A DNA stretch of 64,000 nt from Myroides indicus (GCF_004364575.1 NZ_SOAG01000018.1:1-64000), one strand, 5' to 3'; counted from the first letter of the stretch, positions 35,601 to 43,551 are shown. Made by a program: numbers and translations. The notes: generated by a model from the letters alone, not told the origin.

Positions 35601-37703
35601 ATCTGCCAGCATCTTCAAACTCAGATTTTGAGTTGTCCAGATGCCGTTTGCCTGAATATCAAACTCAAGGTTCGAATCTTTATTTTGGGTTTTTACCTGA
35701 TAAACACCCTTTTCTATTACGCCGTCAATATTGAGATCATGGTAAAAATATCCGTTAAATTCTGCCTGTTCGATTGCTAAATTAGCAGAGGCAGTTGCTT
35801 TTTCCGGCTCAAAACTATTTCCGGAAACATGTGCAGACAAAGAAATCTTACCGATAGAATCATTTTTAATAAGCCTACCTACATTCAGATTTTTAATTTC
35901 AGCATCCAATTTGTATTTTTCATGCCCTTTATTCCGCAAATCCAAATCTGCATTTAATTTAGTATTTCCTAAACTTGTTTTTAGATTCAAATCCGTTTCA
36001 AAGGCTTTTGTAGTGCCTTTAAAATATCCTTGTAACGACAAAAGCGCAGGGATTTCTAGAGTATTGGGAACTGTATTTGCGGGTACAATGGTTAAAATAT
36101 CCTTTGCTGTGGTCTGAAAATCTTTGACCTGCATATTGTAATAGGCTTTTTCTACTTCAGGCAATCCTTTAATTTTTCCGCTGACATTGACAAAAGTAGA
36201 CTGCAATCCTTTTACAAAAAATTTATCGATGTTTAAATCACTTAGCAATCCTTTTGCCTGAATTTCTAAATTCAATTGTTCACTTTCCATCGATTTTAAT
36301 CCCGCCTGCCCCAACTGGTCTGGTAATAAAATATCAACATCTTTTAGTCCTATATAAGAATCCGATACTGAAACATCCAGTGATAAATCTTTGAGATTTT
36401 TAGTTATTTTTCCAGCATCTGCATAGTTTAAGACGATGTTGGATTTTAATTTAGTGTTTGCTGTTTCTAAATAAAAATCTTTTACAAATGAAGTTTGCTG
36501 TCCGTATAAAAAATAAGTTTTAAATTCTTTTATTTCCAATCCGCTTTTTTCTGCAAAAGACAGTTTTTTAAGGTTTCCTGTAATACCAGATTCTGAAAAT
36601 TGAAAATCTTTTAGTTTAAACTCTAAATTACTCAAAGCAACATGATTAGGGTCTATCCCTTTTATTACAGGTATTTCGTTATCATTGTCATACTGCAAAT
36701 CAATTTTGGCTAAATCCAAATTCTTAACAGCCAATTTCCACGTTTTTTTTGGTTCGTTTATTACAGGTTCGATTTCAACTGTTTCTGCTTCCTCTTGATT
36801 TTTAACTTCTTGATTTTTTAACAAGCGAACAATCGTTTGAAATTTATCCAACTTAATTTCGTCGATTTCAATTTCCTGATTTTGTAAATCAATACGGTCA
36901 AAATCTGTTGTAAAGCTCCCTAAATTCAGAGCTGCAATCAACTTCTCCACTTCATCCTGATAATAAAGATTTATACTTTTAAATTCAATATTTCCAAGAC
37001 TGATCTGGGGTTTTACCTGTTCTTCTTCTACACCATCCTGTTTTTTTTCAACATCTTCAATAACGAAAGAAGGCTTTTTGAGATAGTCTAAATCCACTCC
37101 TTCTAAATTTATTTTTGGGATAGAAAACTTCATCTGTTCCAAATCAAAGTCTTTAAAGCGCGTGATAAACCGATTGAGTTTTAATTGTACAAAATTGCCC
37201 TGATATTCGTCAGCTAAATTTAAATCGATATTTTTTAAACTGATTTGCCCTACCTGAATAATCATAGGACTGCTTTCCTTTTCCTGTTCTTCTTCGGATG
37301 CAAAAGCTTCTGTAATAAAATCAAAATTAAATCGCTGCAATGAATCGCGTTTTACAGTAGCTTTGAGTCCGTCCAGCTCAATCTCATCTACCGAAACAGT
37401 ATTATTTAAAAGCTTCAGCAAACTTATATTAACTCCGAGATATTGTGTATAAAGCAACGTATCCCTTTCTTGTGATTCCACGTATAATCCTTTTACAACA
37501 ATTTTTTTTGGAAAAGCTATTTCTATGCGGTCTAAACTAACGGGCGTATCAATTTTTTCTCGAACATACGACAGTGCCACATCTTTGATTTTATTTTGTA
37601 TATACGGAATCTGAATAGCTACAATAATACAAATCAACAAAACGATGACAGATAAAAGCATCCAGCCTAATACTTTAAGTGTTTTAAAAATTATTCTTTT
37701 CAA
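32643..37703 (-). CDS. tamB: TamB: translocation/assembly module protein
   Basis: About 1686 residues, the larger of two TamB-like proteins in the window. N-terminal signal anchor KTLKVLGWMLLSVIVLLICI, then VALSYVREKIDTPVSLDRIE (AsmA-like start), a long beta-repeat region spanning the periplasm with an acidic linker near residue 220, and the C-terminal TamB/DUF490 domain (KGDADLVGGIDPSGKVTLTG, IIWTGEPTSANLDLTAVYEI, ETGVGFVITMSYEKFKELFE). There is no ATG near the start: TTG at 37712 and TTG at 37703 are in frame. I chose 37703 because the exact -7 box TACTTTTG (37727-37720) would put the transcript start near 37714, leaving only about 2 nt before the first TTG. Its 3' end overlaps tamL by 23 bp, so both form one operon. 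Confidence 0.87.
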   Translation of the reverse strand: MKRIIFKTLKVLGWMLLSVIVLLICIIVAIQIPYIQNKIKDVALSYVREKIDTPVSLDRIEIAFPKKIVVKGLYVESQERDTLLYTQYLGVNISLLKLLNNTVSVDEIELDGLKATVKRDSLQRFNFDFITEAFASEEEQEKESSPMIIQVGQISLKNIDLNLADEYQGNFVQLKLNRFITRFKDFDLEQMKFSIPKINLEGVDLDYLKKPSFVIEDVEKKQDGVEEEQVKPQISLGNIEFKSINLYYQDEVEKLIAALNLGSFTTDFDRIDLQNQEIEIDEIKLDKFQTIVRLLKNQEVKNQEEAETVEIEPVINEPKKTWKLAVKNLDLAKIDLQYDNDNEIPVIKGIDPNHVALSNLEFKLKDFQFSESGITGNLKKLSFAEKSGLEIKEFKTYFLYGQQTSFVKDFYLETANTKLKSNIVLNYADAGKITKNLKDLSLDVSVSDSYIGLKDVDILLPDQLGQAGLKSMESEQLNLEIQAKGLLSDLNIDKFFVKGLQSTFVNVSGKIKGLPEVEKAYYNMQVKDFQTTAKDILTIVPANTVPNTLEIPALLSLQGYFKGTTKAFETDLNLKTSLGNTKLNADLDLRNKGHEKYKLDAEIKNLNVGRLIKNDSIGKISLSAHVSGNSFEPEKATASANLAIEQAEFNGYFYHDLNIDGVIEKGVYQVKTQNKDSNLEFDIQANGIWTTQNLSLKMLADLSNIDLYNLHLTDQHLRMAGKIEADMNNILPDSLAGKTFVNDFFIDFGDKQYTLKPIVFEAEASQNFRKMTIDSQVVSFEMEGDYQLTKLGESLTHTIKNYFDFGAEQSEKDITKEEEQTEGINRDQFFSYQLNINDEEILHEVLPDLKEIQPVNLSGSYKLSTNWISLEGKVPLLKYGENEINNIKLSLKPNQNALYYDVGIDKIANASIALDRANLNGDIKGNTITYDLNLKDKQEALWYVVAGKIRAVNNSFEISLNQNGFMLDYNLWNINPENAIVLTEGGFYAKNFDLTYKNSFLKINSEQELANSPLKIEFQNFDIELLTQIVQKDKVLAGGFIDGDIFLKDLTTDFRFVSDLDISKLHVMEIPLGNLHVGVKNKTQSQFLADVILEGGENKMELKGFVDADEQKMYLKLDLEKLQMKALESFTKGNISDAQGYFSGTINIGGKFTEPKILGSFDFNDIGVHVNPVNADFKNINEKISFTERGIELDKFSITDSDGNLLVIDGQVLTKTYRDYAFNLSIKALDFKAINSTEKDNDMYYGTLIFDTNLNIKGDLNKPVVTGGIGIGEKTNFTIVLPQEDPSIADREGIVEFIDEESLREAERRKYEDDFNKSALQGLDVSLAINVDKEATFNMIMDKSSGDKITIKGDADLVGGIDPSGKVTLTGRYEFTDGSYDLSFNFIKRKFVVQPGSSIIWTGEPTSANLDLTAVYEIKTAPIDLLEGQLGDLSQAQQNMYKQKIPFQALLKMKGELLKPEISFDVLLKDGISNVSGDVISNTKTKLEQLRTNESELNKQVFALLLLNRFIGENPFESSAGGMSAGAMARQSVSRLLSDQLNNLASNLISGVELNFNLESSEDFSTGTRENRTDLNVAVSKRLFSDRLKVTVGSSFEVEGAQRENEQVANIAGDIELEYALSKDGRYVMRVYRKNQYEVALQGQIIETGVGFVITMSYEKFKELFERSKDRKQLKKQLKDESNQDK

Positions 37704-37719
37704 TGTGTACAATTTTATT

Positions 37720-37727
37720 CAAAAGTA
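37720..37727 (-). promoter_or_regulatory. -7 element upstream of tamB
   Basis: Exact TAnnTTTG match (TACTTTTG on the minus strand), 17 bp before the chosen TTG start. No TTG -33 element was found at 17-23 bp, so evidence is the -7 box alone. Confidence 0.4.
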
Positions 37728-37778
37728 GCAAAAAGCACACCATTTAGAAAAGTAATTTGTATTATAAAAACAAAAAAA

Positions 37779-37800
37779 ATCCCCTTAGCGGTAAGGAGAT
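37779..37800 (-). terminator. Terminator of the SRP RNA gene
   Basis: On the minus strand ATCTCCTTA and TAAGGGGAT pair (one mismatch) around a CCGC loop and are followed by a run of eight T (plus-strand A-run 37772-37779). It ends the SRP RNA transcript before the tamB promoter. Confidence 0.75.
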
Positions 37801-37827
37801 GTACAATCTTTTTAACTCAGAAAAAAT

Positions 37828-37921
37828 GGCAAGCTACCTACATCGCACCGCTACAACCACATACCTTTGCTGCGTTCCCACCCTGGAGGATTCTGCAGGA
37901 GCTGGTCGTGTAGGACTTGCC
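37828..37921 (-). ncRNA. ffs: Signal recognition particle RNA, small bacterial type
   Basis: Minus strand, about 94 nt. The 5' end GGCAAGTCCTACA pairs with the 3' end TGTAGGTAGCTTGCC as the terminal helix. The middle holds the universally conserved SRP domain IV elements: ACGACCAGCTCC, then CCAGGGTGGGAACGCAGCAA, where AGGGT-GGGAACGCAGCA is the apical/symmetric-loop signature recognised by Ffh. The transcript start predicted from the promoter at 37955-37926 falls on the first G, and a terminator follows. This RNA pairs with Ffh to target inner-membrane proteins co-translationally. It lies between divergent genes, upstream of tamB. Confidence 0.95.
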
Positions 37922-37925
37922 AGTG

Positions 37926-37955
37926 CAAATATACAACCATTTTATATTTTTACAA
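37926..37955 (-). promoter_or_regulatory. Promoter of ffs
   Basis: Minus strand: TTG at 37955-37953, exactly 19 nt, then TATATTTG at 37933-37926. The expected start 4-5 nt further on coincides with the 5' G of the SRP RNA at 37921. Confidence 0.8.
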
Positions 37956-37974
37956 GTATTTTATCTATTTCGAT

Positions 37975-37982
37975 TAGATTTG
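37975..37982 (+). promoter_or_regulatory. -7 element of the glutamine cyclotransferase gene
   Basis: Exact TAGATTTG, 27 bp upstream of the ATG at 38010; no good -33 TTG at the usual distance. Confidence 0.45.
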
Positions 37983-38009
37983 TATATTGTAATCAAAATT
38001 TACTTTAAA

Positions 38010-39110
38010 ATGAAAAAATATAACTTACTAATTGCCTTATCATTAGGAATAGCTTTTACAAGTTGTGACAATCAAAAAAACTTAGAAAAAAATGTACTTT
38101 CTATAAACACAAGTCAGCTTAAGCAACTTTATAAAGGCAATGAGTCTTTAAAATTAAACCTGGAGCTTGCCCAAAATACCACAATAGATTCTGTATCTTA
38201 CTATTTAAACGATAAAAAAATAGGCACAGTAACCAGCAATAAAATATTAGAATACAATTTGAGCAAAGAAAAATACGGCAAAGTTCAAATTAAGGGAATA
38301 GCTTACGCCAGTGGCAACAACAAGGAAGTAATCAGCAATATTGAAATAGTTTCGCCCATGGTTCCCAAATTTTTAAAATATAAACTTCTCAATACTTTCC
38401 CACACGATCAGGAGGCATATACTCAAGGATTAGAGTTTTATAACGGAATTTTGTATGAGAGTACAGGTAATGGAGAGGGAGGTTTCACAACAACAACCGG
38501 AAGAGGAACAGGTAAAAAAGGTATTTCGAGCGTTAGACAAATCAATTACAAAACAGGAGAAATCCTGAAAATACACAAACTACCTATGGAAATTTTTGGT
38601 GAAGGATGTACTATCCTCAACGATAAACTGTACCAGCTCACCTATCTCAATAATGAAGGATATATTTATAATCCGGAAACACTGGAAAAAGAAAAAACGT
38701 TTAAATATTTTAAAAATATGCAGGGCTGGGGATTGTGCAACGACGGGGAATCTCTTTATATGACTGACGGCAGCGAAAAAATTTACAAGGTTGATCCTAA
38801 AAATTTTAAAGAACTCGATTATATCAACGTTTACACCAATAACGGTCCTATTGGCAATGTAAATGAATTGGAATGGGTAAACGGAAAAATATATGCTAAT
38901 GTATATGGTGAAAACGCCATGGCTATTATCGATCCGAAAACAGGTGCTGTAGAAGCCGCCATTGATTTTTCGGATCTGCTCCACAAAACCACTTACCACG
39001 AAGATCGTGATGTTTTTAATGGAATAGCCTATAATCCTGCTACAAAAACATTTTTTGTTACCGGAAAAAACTGGGATAAAATGTTTGAGGTCGAAATTGT
39101 TGAAGAATAA
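38010..39110 (+). CDS. Glutaminyl-peptide cyclotransferase, lipoprotein
   Basis: 366 residues from ATG at 38010; the frame is open back to 37917 but that part overlaps ffs, and the ATG gives a lipoprotein signal (MKKYNLLIALSLGIAFTSCD). The first ~110 residues are an extra beta domain (LNLELAQNTTIDSVSYYLND). Then comes the plant/bacterial-type QC five-bladed propeller: NTFPHDQEAYTQGLEFYNG, ILYESTGNGEGG, GEGCTILNDKLYQLTYLNNE, GWGLCNDGESLYMTDGSEKI, NELEWVNGKIYANVY and VFNGIAYNPATKTFFVTGKN. It cyclises N-terminal Gln to pyroglutamate on exported proteins, presumably at the periplasmic side of an envelope membrane. T9SS-exported proteins often carry such N-termini in this phylum. Single gene with its own terminator. 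Confidence 0.92.
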   Translation: MKKYNLLIALSLGIAFTSCDNQKNLEKNVLSINTSQLKQLYKGNESLKLNLELAQNTTIDSVSYYLNDKKIGTVTSNKILEYNLSKEKYGKVQIKGIAYASGNNKEVISNIEIVSPMVPKFLKYKLLNTFPHDQEAYTQGLEFYNGILYESTGNGEGGFTTTTGRGTGKKGISSVRQINYKTGEILKIHKLPMEIFGEGCTILNDKLYQLTYLNNEGYIYNPETLEKEKTFKYFKNMQGWGLCNDGESLYMTDGSEKIYKVDPKNFKELDYINVYTNNGPIGNVNELEWVNGKIYANVYGENAMAIIDPKTGAVEAAIDFSDLLHKTTYHEDRDVFNGIAYNPATKTFFVTGKNWDKMFEVEIVEE

Positions 39111-39136
39111 AATAATTATTTCAAAACATATAACGA

Positions 39137-39167
39137 GAAGCTCCTGATTGTTAATAATCAGGAACTT
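39137..39167 (+). terminator. Terminator between convergent genes
   Basis: GAAGCTCCTGATT and AATCAGGAACTTC form a 13-bp stem with one mismatch, followed by TTATTAATT; it sits between the cyclotransferase gene and the convergent DUF2461 gene and may work in both directions. Confidence 0.65.
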
Positions 39168-39175
39168 CTTATTAA

Positions 39176-39850
39176 TTACTCATACAAGCTTACGCCGTTT
39201 ACATCTGTTGTTAATACGTCGGACATATAATCAAAAAAAGGACGCATAGCGATAAAAGTTTTTATTGCTTCTTCTAAAAAAAGAGGTTTCAACACTTCTT
39301 CATCCGTAAAGGAACGCATCACTAAAAATTGCTTTTTTCGAAGCAAATCAATTGCAGGATGTTCTTTGTCAAATCCTTTGGGAGCTGTTTTTAACTCTTC
39401 TCCATTTAACGCACCAAAATATTGTATAAACTTTTCATCTTGGATTATTGCTCTCAGTTCGCTGTCGTCCATTGCTATTTCTTTCCGGATACGGAGCAGA
39501 TCTTCTTTATTAGGCTCCCAAAAGCCACCGCCTACAAAACAGCTTCCCGATTCAATATTGATATAATAACCGCCTCTGAGTAAGGGTTTGGTTCTTCCTA
39601 AATGCAGTCCAAAATACGTTTTATAAGGCGTCTTGTCTTTTGAAAAACGTACATCTCTGTATATGCGATGAACGTGAAATAACTCTAAATTATCATATTG
39701 CTGCATTGCATCGTATATTTCTTTAAAAAAGCTTTTTACGTCTGCAAAAATTCCGTCAAAATAAGGTTTATTTTCGGTAAACCACGGTTTGTTATTATTT
39801 TGACCTAATTGTATTAAAAAATCTAAATGTTCTTTTTGTAACTTTTTCAT
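39176..39850 (-). CDS. DUF2461 domain-containing protein
   Basis: 224 residues from ATG at 39850; the frame is open upstream to 40012 but this overlaps the glycosylase gene, and the family begins near LQKEHLDFLIQLGQNNNKPW. Hallmarks of DUF2461 (TIGR02453): NNNKPWFTENKPYFDG, HRIYRDVRFSKDKTPYKTYF and GGYYINIESGSCFVGGGFW. Function of the family is unknown; it is soluble. The ATG overlaps the stop of the upstream glycosylase gene (ATGA), so the two are coupled. Confidence 0.88.
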   Translation of the reverse strand: MKKLQKEHLDFLIQLGQNNNKPWFTENKPYFDGIFADVKSFFKEIYDAMQQYDNLELFHVHRIYRDVRFSKDKTPYKTYFGLHLGRTKPLLRGGYYINIESGSCFVGGGFWEPNKEDLLRIRKEIAMDDSELRAIIQDEKFIQYFGALNGEELKTAPKGFDKEHPAIDLLRKKQFLVMRSFTDEEVLKPLFLEEAIKTFIAMRPFFDYMSDVLTTDVNGVSLYE

Positions 39851-40344
39851 AACAACTCTTTTATTCTTGTCCAATTTTCTATTTTTTCCTTTACACTCAT
39901 TCTCGCATTGACTCCACTGGGCGAAGGCATCGTCATATAAGTAATTCCCGAAATATCTCCGTGATATTTTTTGAAGTATTGCTCTGCTTTCTGACTTGAA
40001 AAAACGATACATTTTATATTTGGAAAACCTACCAGCAAGCCCCTTATATCATTAGGCGTTTCCAATTTAATACTACTATCTAAACTCCCTTCTCTTTCAC
40101 AAGAACTCAATACATCCCATACAGCTATCTGATATTTATAAAGCAGTGCTTTACGCACTTTGTAATTTGTAGAAAATTGTTCTTCAAAAATTGCAAACAT
40201 AATCTGCCAAAAAACGTTTTGTTTATTGCCGTAATACTCTTGATATTCCAAAGACTTTACACTGGGCATCGTTCCTAAGATTAATATTTTTGAGTCATTG
40301 TTTACAATAGGAGCGAATGAAGATATGCGCAACGGATTTGTCAT
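39847..40344 (-). CDS. Hypoxanthine/deoxyinosine-DNA glycosylase (UDG superfamily)
   Basis: 165 residues. UDG-superfamily motif 1 ILILGTMPSVKSLEYQEYYG at 20-39 followed by NKQNVFWQIMFAIF; motif 2 near the C-terminus MTMPSPSGVNARMSVKEKIE (the SPS segment). The GTMPS/YGNKQNVFW combination matches the DNA-deoxyinosine glycosylase group (TIGR04274) that removes hypoxanthine from deaminated adenine in base-excision repair. Assignment to this rather than Mug-type depends on those motifs. Upstream partner of the DUF2461 gene with a 4-bp overlap. Confidence 0.85.
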   Translation of the reverse strand: MTNPLRISSFAPIVNNDSKILILGTMPSVKSLEYQEYYGNKQNVFWQIMFAIFEEQFSTNYKVRKALLYKYQIAVWDVLSSCEREGSLDSSIKLETPNDIRGLLVGFPNIKCIVFSSQKAEQYFKKYHGDISGITYMTMPSPSGVNARMSVKEKIENWTRIKELL

Positions 40345-40403
40345 AGCTATAAAGGTAGTCAGATTTGACTGCTTTTACAAATAATTCCTCCCCCATAAAA
40401 CAA

Positions 40404-40431
40404 AAAAGACTGTCTTCTCAGACAGTCTTTT
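40404..40431 (-). terminator. Terminator of the cysteine desulfurase gene
   Basis: AAAAGACTGTC (40404-40414) and GACAGTCTTTT (40421-40431), an 11-bp perfect stem with a 6-nt loop, 6 bp after the stop; T-run on the minus strand. Confidence 0.8.
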
Positions 40432-40436
40432 AAAAA

Positions 40437-41564
40437 CTATAGTGTTTGAAGCACCTCTATTAATACATCAATATCCTGTTCCGTATTTTCATGACTAAAC
40501 GATAACCTTAAGCTTGGCTTTTTCAGATCTTCTTCGCTTAAAAATTGTGAAAGAACATGAGATGGTTTCTGACTTCCGGATTGACAAGCACTGCCTCTTG
40601 ATACAGCTATGCCTTTCATATCTAGCTGAAAAAGCATCATTGCTGCTTTTTCTTCAGACACCGGCAATAATATATTTAAAATATTGTAAAAACCACACCC
40701 ATTCCCGTTAAAATGAATATCCGGATAAACTTCTGCCAGCCTCTTTTTACAATAATCTTTTATACCCGCAATGTATTTTTGTTCTGTTTCCAGTAATTCA
40801 TATGCCATTTCCAAAGCTTTTGCCATACCAACAACCTGATGAACGCCCTCGGTTCCTGCTCTCAAGCCTTTTTCTTGTTCCCCTCCAAAAATAACTGGCT
40901 TCAATACATTCTTTTTTCTTATAAAAGCAAATCCTATGCCTTTTGGGCCATGAAATTTATGGGCACTCGCCACAATAAAATCTATAGGAAGCTCCGACAA
41001 ATCTATTCTTGTTTTTCCAACCGACTGAACGGTATCGCAATGAAAAAGTACATTATGCTCCTTGCAAAGACTAGCAACTCTTTTTAAATCCAACTCCGTT
41101 CCTACTTCATTATTCACATGCATTAAGCTTACTAAAGTAGTTTTTTCCTCATCTTTTACTAAATTTTCCAGTTGTTCGTAGTCAATTTCACTCGACGGCA
41201 AAATAGAAAGATATATCACTTCAATACCAAACTCATCTTTTAGCTGTTTTATAGTGTTCAAAACGGCATGGTGCTCTAATTTAGATGTAATAATGCGTTT
41301 TACTCCCAAATCGCGAACAGCAGAACGCAGAATCCAGTTATTTGCCTCTGTCCCACAAGAAGTAAATATAATTTCTGACGAAGCAGCATTAAATTGTTTG
41401 GCAATTACTTTTCTCGCATTTTCAATCAAAGCTTTGGCATGCCTTCCGATTGCATAAGTAGATGAGGGATTTCCGTAATGTTCTTTTAACACTTTTACCA
41501 TCTCGTCGATAACCTCCGGACGCACTGAAGTAGTCGCGGCATTATCCAAATATACTTGTTTCAT
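40437..41564 (-). CDS. Cysteine desulfurase (NifS/IscS-like)
   Basis: 375 residues, class V PLP aminotransferase fold. YLDNAATTSVRPEVIDEM at the N-terminus, FTSCGTEANNWIL (PLP phosphate site), LEHHAVLNTI with the stacking His, FHCDTVQSVGKTRID, PLP Lys203 in SAHKFHGPKGIGF, and active-site Cys327 in SRGSACQSGSQKPSHVL. The Cys lies in a group I (IscS/NifS-like) loop. It releases sulfur from cysteine for Fe-S clusters or tRNA thiolation. No isc/suf genes are adjacent, so it may be the tRNA-thiolation type. Exact -7 box at 41653-41646, about 80 bp upstream. Confidence 0.92.
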   Translation of the reverse strand: MKQVYLDNAATTSVRPEVIDEMVKVLKEHYGNPSSTYAIGRHAKALIENARKVIAKQFNAASSEIIFTSCGTEANNWILRSAVRDLGVKRIITSKLEHHAVLNTIKQLKDEFGIEVIYLSILPSSEIDYEQLENLVKDEEKTTLVSLMHVNNEVGTELDLKRVASLCKEHNVLFHCDTVQSVGKTRIDLSELPIDFIVASAHKFHGPKGIGFAFIRKKNVLKPVIFGGEQEKGLRAGTEGVHQVVGMAKALEMAYELLETEQKYIAGIKDYCKKRLAEVYPDIHFNGNGCGFYNILNILLPVSEEKAAMMLFQLDMKGIAVSRGSACQSGSQKPSHVLSQFLSEEDLKKPSLRLSFSHENTEQDIDVLIEVLQTL

Positions 41565-41645
41565 TTTTCTATATTTATTCTTCTAAAAAACAGCATTCTA
41601 CTAAGCGTAAAACACTAAAATTAAAATACTTTTGAGTACCGAATG

Positions 41646-41653
41646 CAAATGTA
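41646..41653 (-). promoter_or_regulatory. Possible -7 element of the cysteine desulfurase gene
   Basis: Minus strand TACATTTG, an exact TAnnTTTG match about 80 bp upstream of the ATG, without a well-spaced TTG; could be chance. Confidence 0.3.
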
Positions 41654-41693
41654 ATAAAACTCAACTTATAACTATAAAACCCAATCTGTTTTT

Positions 41694-43424
41694 TTATGTC
41701 AATTGGTCAACGGCAATATTTTGCTCTTTCAGCACTTTTTTAGCAATAATTCCAAAAAGCAAGAGATAGGCAAAACAAAATACGCCGACAATATACGATT
41801 GATGCACACCTAAAATGTCTGCTATTTTCCCTTGAATCGGTGGAATTATTCCACCCCCTAAAATCATCATAATTAAAAAAGAAGAACCTTGTGCTGTATA
41901 CTTGCCAAGTCCCATAATAGCGATATTAAAAATAGCCGGCCATAAAACGCTACACGCCAATCCGCCTGCTAAAAATGCATAAATGGCTACTATTCCGGTT
42001 GAAAATAAACCAAACAACATTGCCAATACACCGAATAAACTAAATACAATCATCGTTTTAGCCGATTTATCTTGGCTCCAGAAGGACATTATAATTTGCA
42101 AAACCACACAAATAGAATAATAGTATAAAGGTTTTACATCATTGCCAGCCAAAATATTGGCTCCGATTACAAAACCATATGCCAAAAACGGAACTGTAAT
42201 TAATGCTGTTATACGCTGCTTTTGAGACATTTTAAAAACACTGACCGCACCTGCCCATCTGCCTATCATTAAGCTGCCCCAGTACATCGAAATATAGGGA
42301 GCTATCTCTGCTGATTGTAACGAGTCAAACTCTTCCAATCTCAGCAACTCTCCTAAATTACTTCCGATTCCGACTTCAACGCCGACATAAGCAAAAATAG
42401 CAAACATACCCAAAAGTAACTGAGGATATTGCATAGCTCCCCAACCTGCTTTATTTTTTCTGCTTTTGATATAAGCATATCCTATACTGCCTGCAATGAT
42501 AATTAATGCTACAGACAGCAACAGAATTCGCTTGTTTTCGAGCGGTTTTTTTAATTCGTTTATCTGGTTTTCCAAATTTTGCATCTCAAATTGCAAATCC
42601 GATACTTTGTTTTTCGACAATTCTTGCTTCTGCTGAGTCAGAATTTCTATTTTATGGTTTTCTACGCTGTTGTATGTGCCAAAAACCGGAATAAAAATTA
42701 CTATCAAAAGAATAGTCATCGATAATAACAGGCGAATTGCTTTTTGGGCAGGTTCTATAATTTCCGTATTTTTTCCGGAGGGTATTTTTTTTGAAAAGAA
42801 AAACAGACTGGCAGCCATAATAAATAAACCCCCGATTATCGCATACAAGCCTATCATTTTATCTAAATTCAGATGCTGGATCTGATCATCTGTGAGTGAT
42901 TGTGTGGTTCCAAACAAAGCAAAAGCCATCAGTAGCGGACCAATCGTTGCACCTAAAGAGTTGACTCCTCCAACCAAACTTACCCGACTGGTTCCCGTTT
43001 TGGGGTTTCCCAATGCGATTGCCAGCGGATTTGCAGCAATCTGCTGTAATGAGAATCCTAACGCTACAATAAAAAGCCCTATTAAGAGGGCTGTATAGCC
43101 ACTTGTTTTTACTGCTAAAATCATAGCCCCTGCTCCTAAAGCCGAAAATAATAATCCGTAAACAATCGAATTTTTAAAACCCCATTTTGTAACCAAATCT
43201 CTCCTTTTTAAGCTGCTCCAAATAAAAAGGATAAGAGCTCCAAAATAATATGCGCTATAAAATGAGAAATCAATCAGCTGCGACTGAAACTGATCTAAAT
43301 GAAAAAAGGCTTTGCAAAAAGGAATAAAAATACTGTTTCCTGCGGCAAAAAATCCCCAAAAGAAATACACAACTACCAAAGTATATAATGCGGGATAATT
43401 ATTTTTTACGGCTGTTTGATTCAT
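41694..43424 (-). CDS. Sugar MFS transporter, FucP/FHS family, with extra coiled-coil loop
   Basis: 576 residues, long for the ~410-450-residue FHS family. N-terminal half: LYTLVVVYFFWGFFAAGNSI and QQIAANPLAIALGNPKTGTS with RVSLVGGVNSLGATIGPLL, typical of fucose/glucose-galactose:H+ symporters. The C-terminal half has EVGIGSNLGELLRL, MYWGSLMIGRWAGAVSVF, and LGKYTAQGSSFLIMMILGGG. In the middle (about residues 233-318) there is an extra hairpin: two added membrane helices bracketing a ~47-residue heptad coiled coil (VSDLQFEMQNLENQINELKK). Substrate not identifiable. Exact -7 box at 43467-43460. Confidence 0.87.
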   Translation of the reverse strand: MNQTAVKNNYPALYTLVVVYFFWGFFAAGNSIFIPFCKAFFHLDQFQSQLIDFSFYSAYYFGALILFIWSSLKRRDLVTKWGFKNSIVYGLLFSALGAGAMILAVKTSGYTALLIGLFIVALGFSLQQIAANPLAIALGNPKTGTSRVSLVGGVNSLGATIGPLLMAFALFGTTQSLTDDQIQHLNLDKMIGLYAIIGGLFIMAASLFFFSKKIPSGKNTEIIEPAQKAIRLLLSMTILLIVIFIPVFGTYNSVENHKIEILTQQKQELSKNKVSDLQFEMQNLENQINELKKPLENKRILLLSVALIIIAGSIGYAYIKSRKNKAGWGAMQYPQLLLGMFAIFAYVGVEVGIGSNLGELLRLEEFDSLQSAEIAPYISMYWGSLMIGRWAGAVSVFKMSQKQRITALITVPFLAYGFVIGANILAGNDVKPLYYYSICVVLQIIMSFWSQDKSAKTMIVFSLFGVLAMLFGLFSTGIVAIYAFLAGGLACSVLWPAIFNIAIMGLGKYTAQGSSFLIMMILGGGIIPPIQGKIADILGVHQSYIVGVFCFAYLLLFGIIAKKVLKEQNIAVDQLT

Positions 43425-43459
43425 GCTTTTAGTACGATATTAAACTTTCTTTAACTTTT

Positions 43460-43467
43460 CAAAGATA
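43460..43467 (-). promoter_or_regulatory. -7 element of the MFS transporter gene
   Basis: Minus strand TATCTTTG, an exact TAnnTTTG match 36 bp upstream of the ATG; no -33 TTG at standard spacing. Confidence 0.4.
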
Positions 43468-43519
43468 CTTAAATATGTATTTAAATAGTGTGGGACATGT
43501 TTTTGTGAGAAGAAAAAAC

Positions 43520-43527
43520 TATTTTTG
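43520..43527 (+). promoter_or_regulatory. -7 element of the 43552 lipoprotein gene
   Basis: Exact TATTTTTG, 24 bp before the ATG; a TTTG at 43502-43505 lies upstream but only 14 nt away, shorter than usual. Confidence 0.45.
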
Positions 43528-43551
43528 TGCGTAAAACAATTCTTACGGATT

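Noticed and set aside
37757..38008. Plus-strand open frame across the ffs locus
   Set aside because: It is antisense to the SRP RNA and its terminator and has no coding character.
39851..40012. N-terminal extension of the DUF2461 gene
   Set aside because: Lies wholly inside the glycosylase gene in another frame; DUF2461 homologues begin at the ATG at 39850.
41627..41634. TACTTTTG -7 match on the plus strand
   Set aside because: It would only drive antisense transcription into the MFS transporter gene; no plus-strand gene is present.
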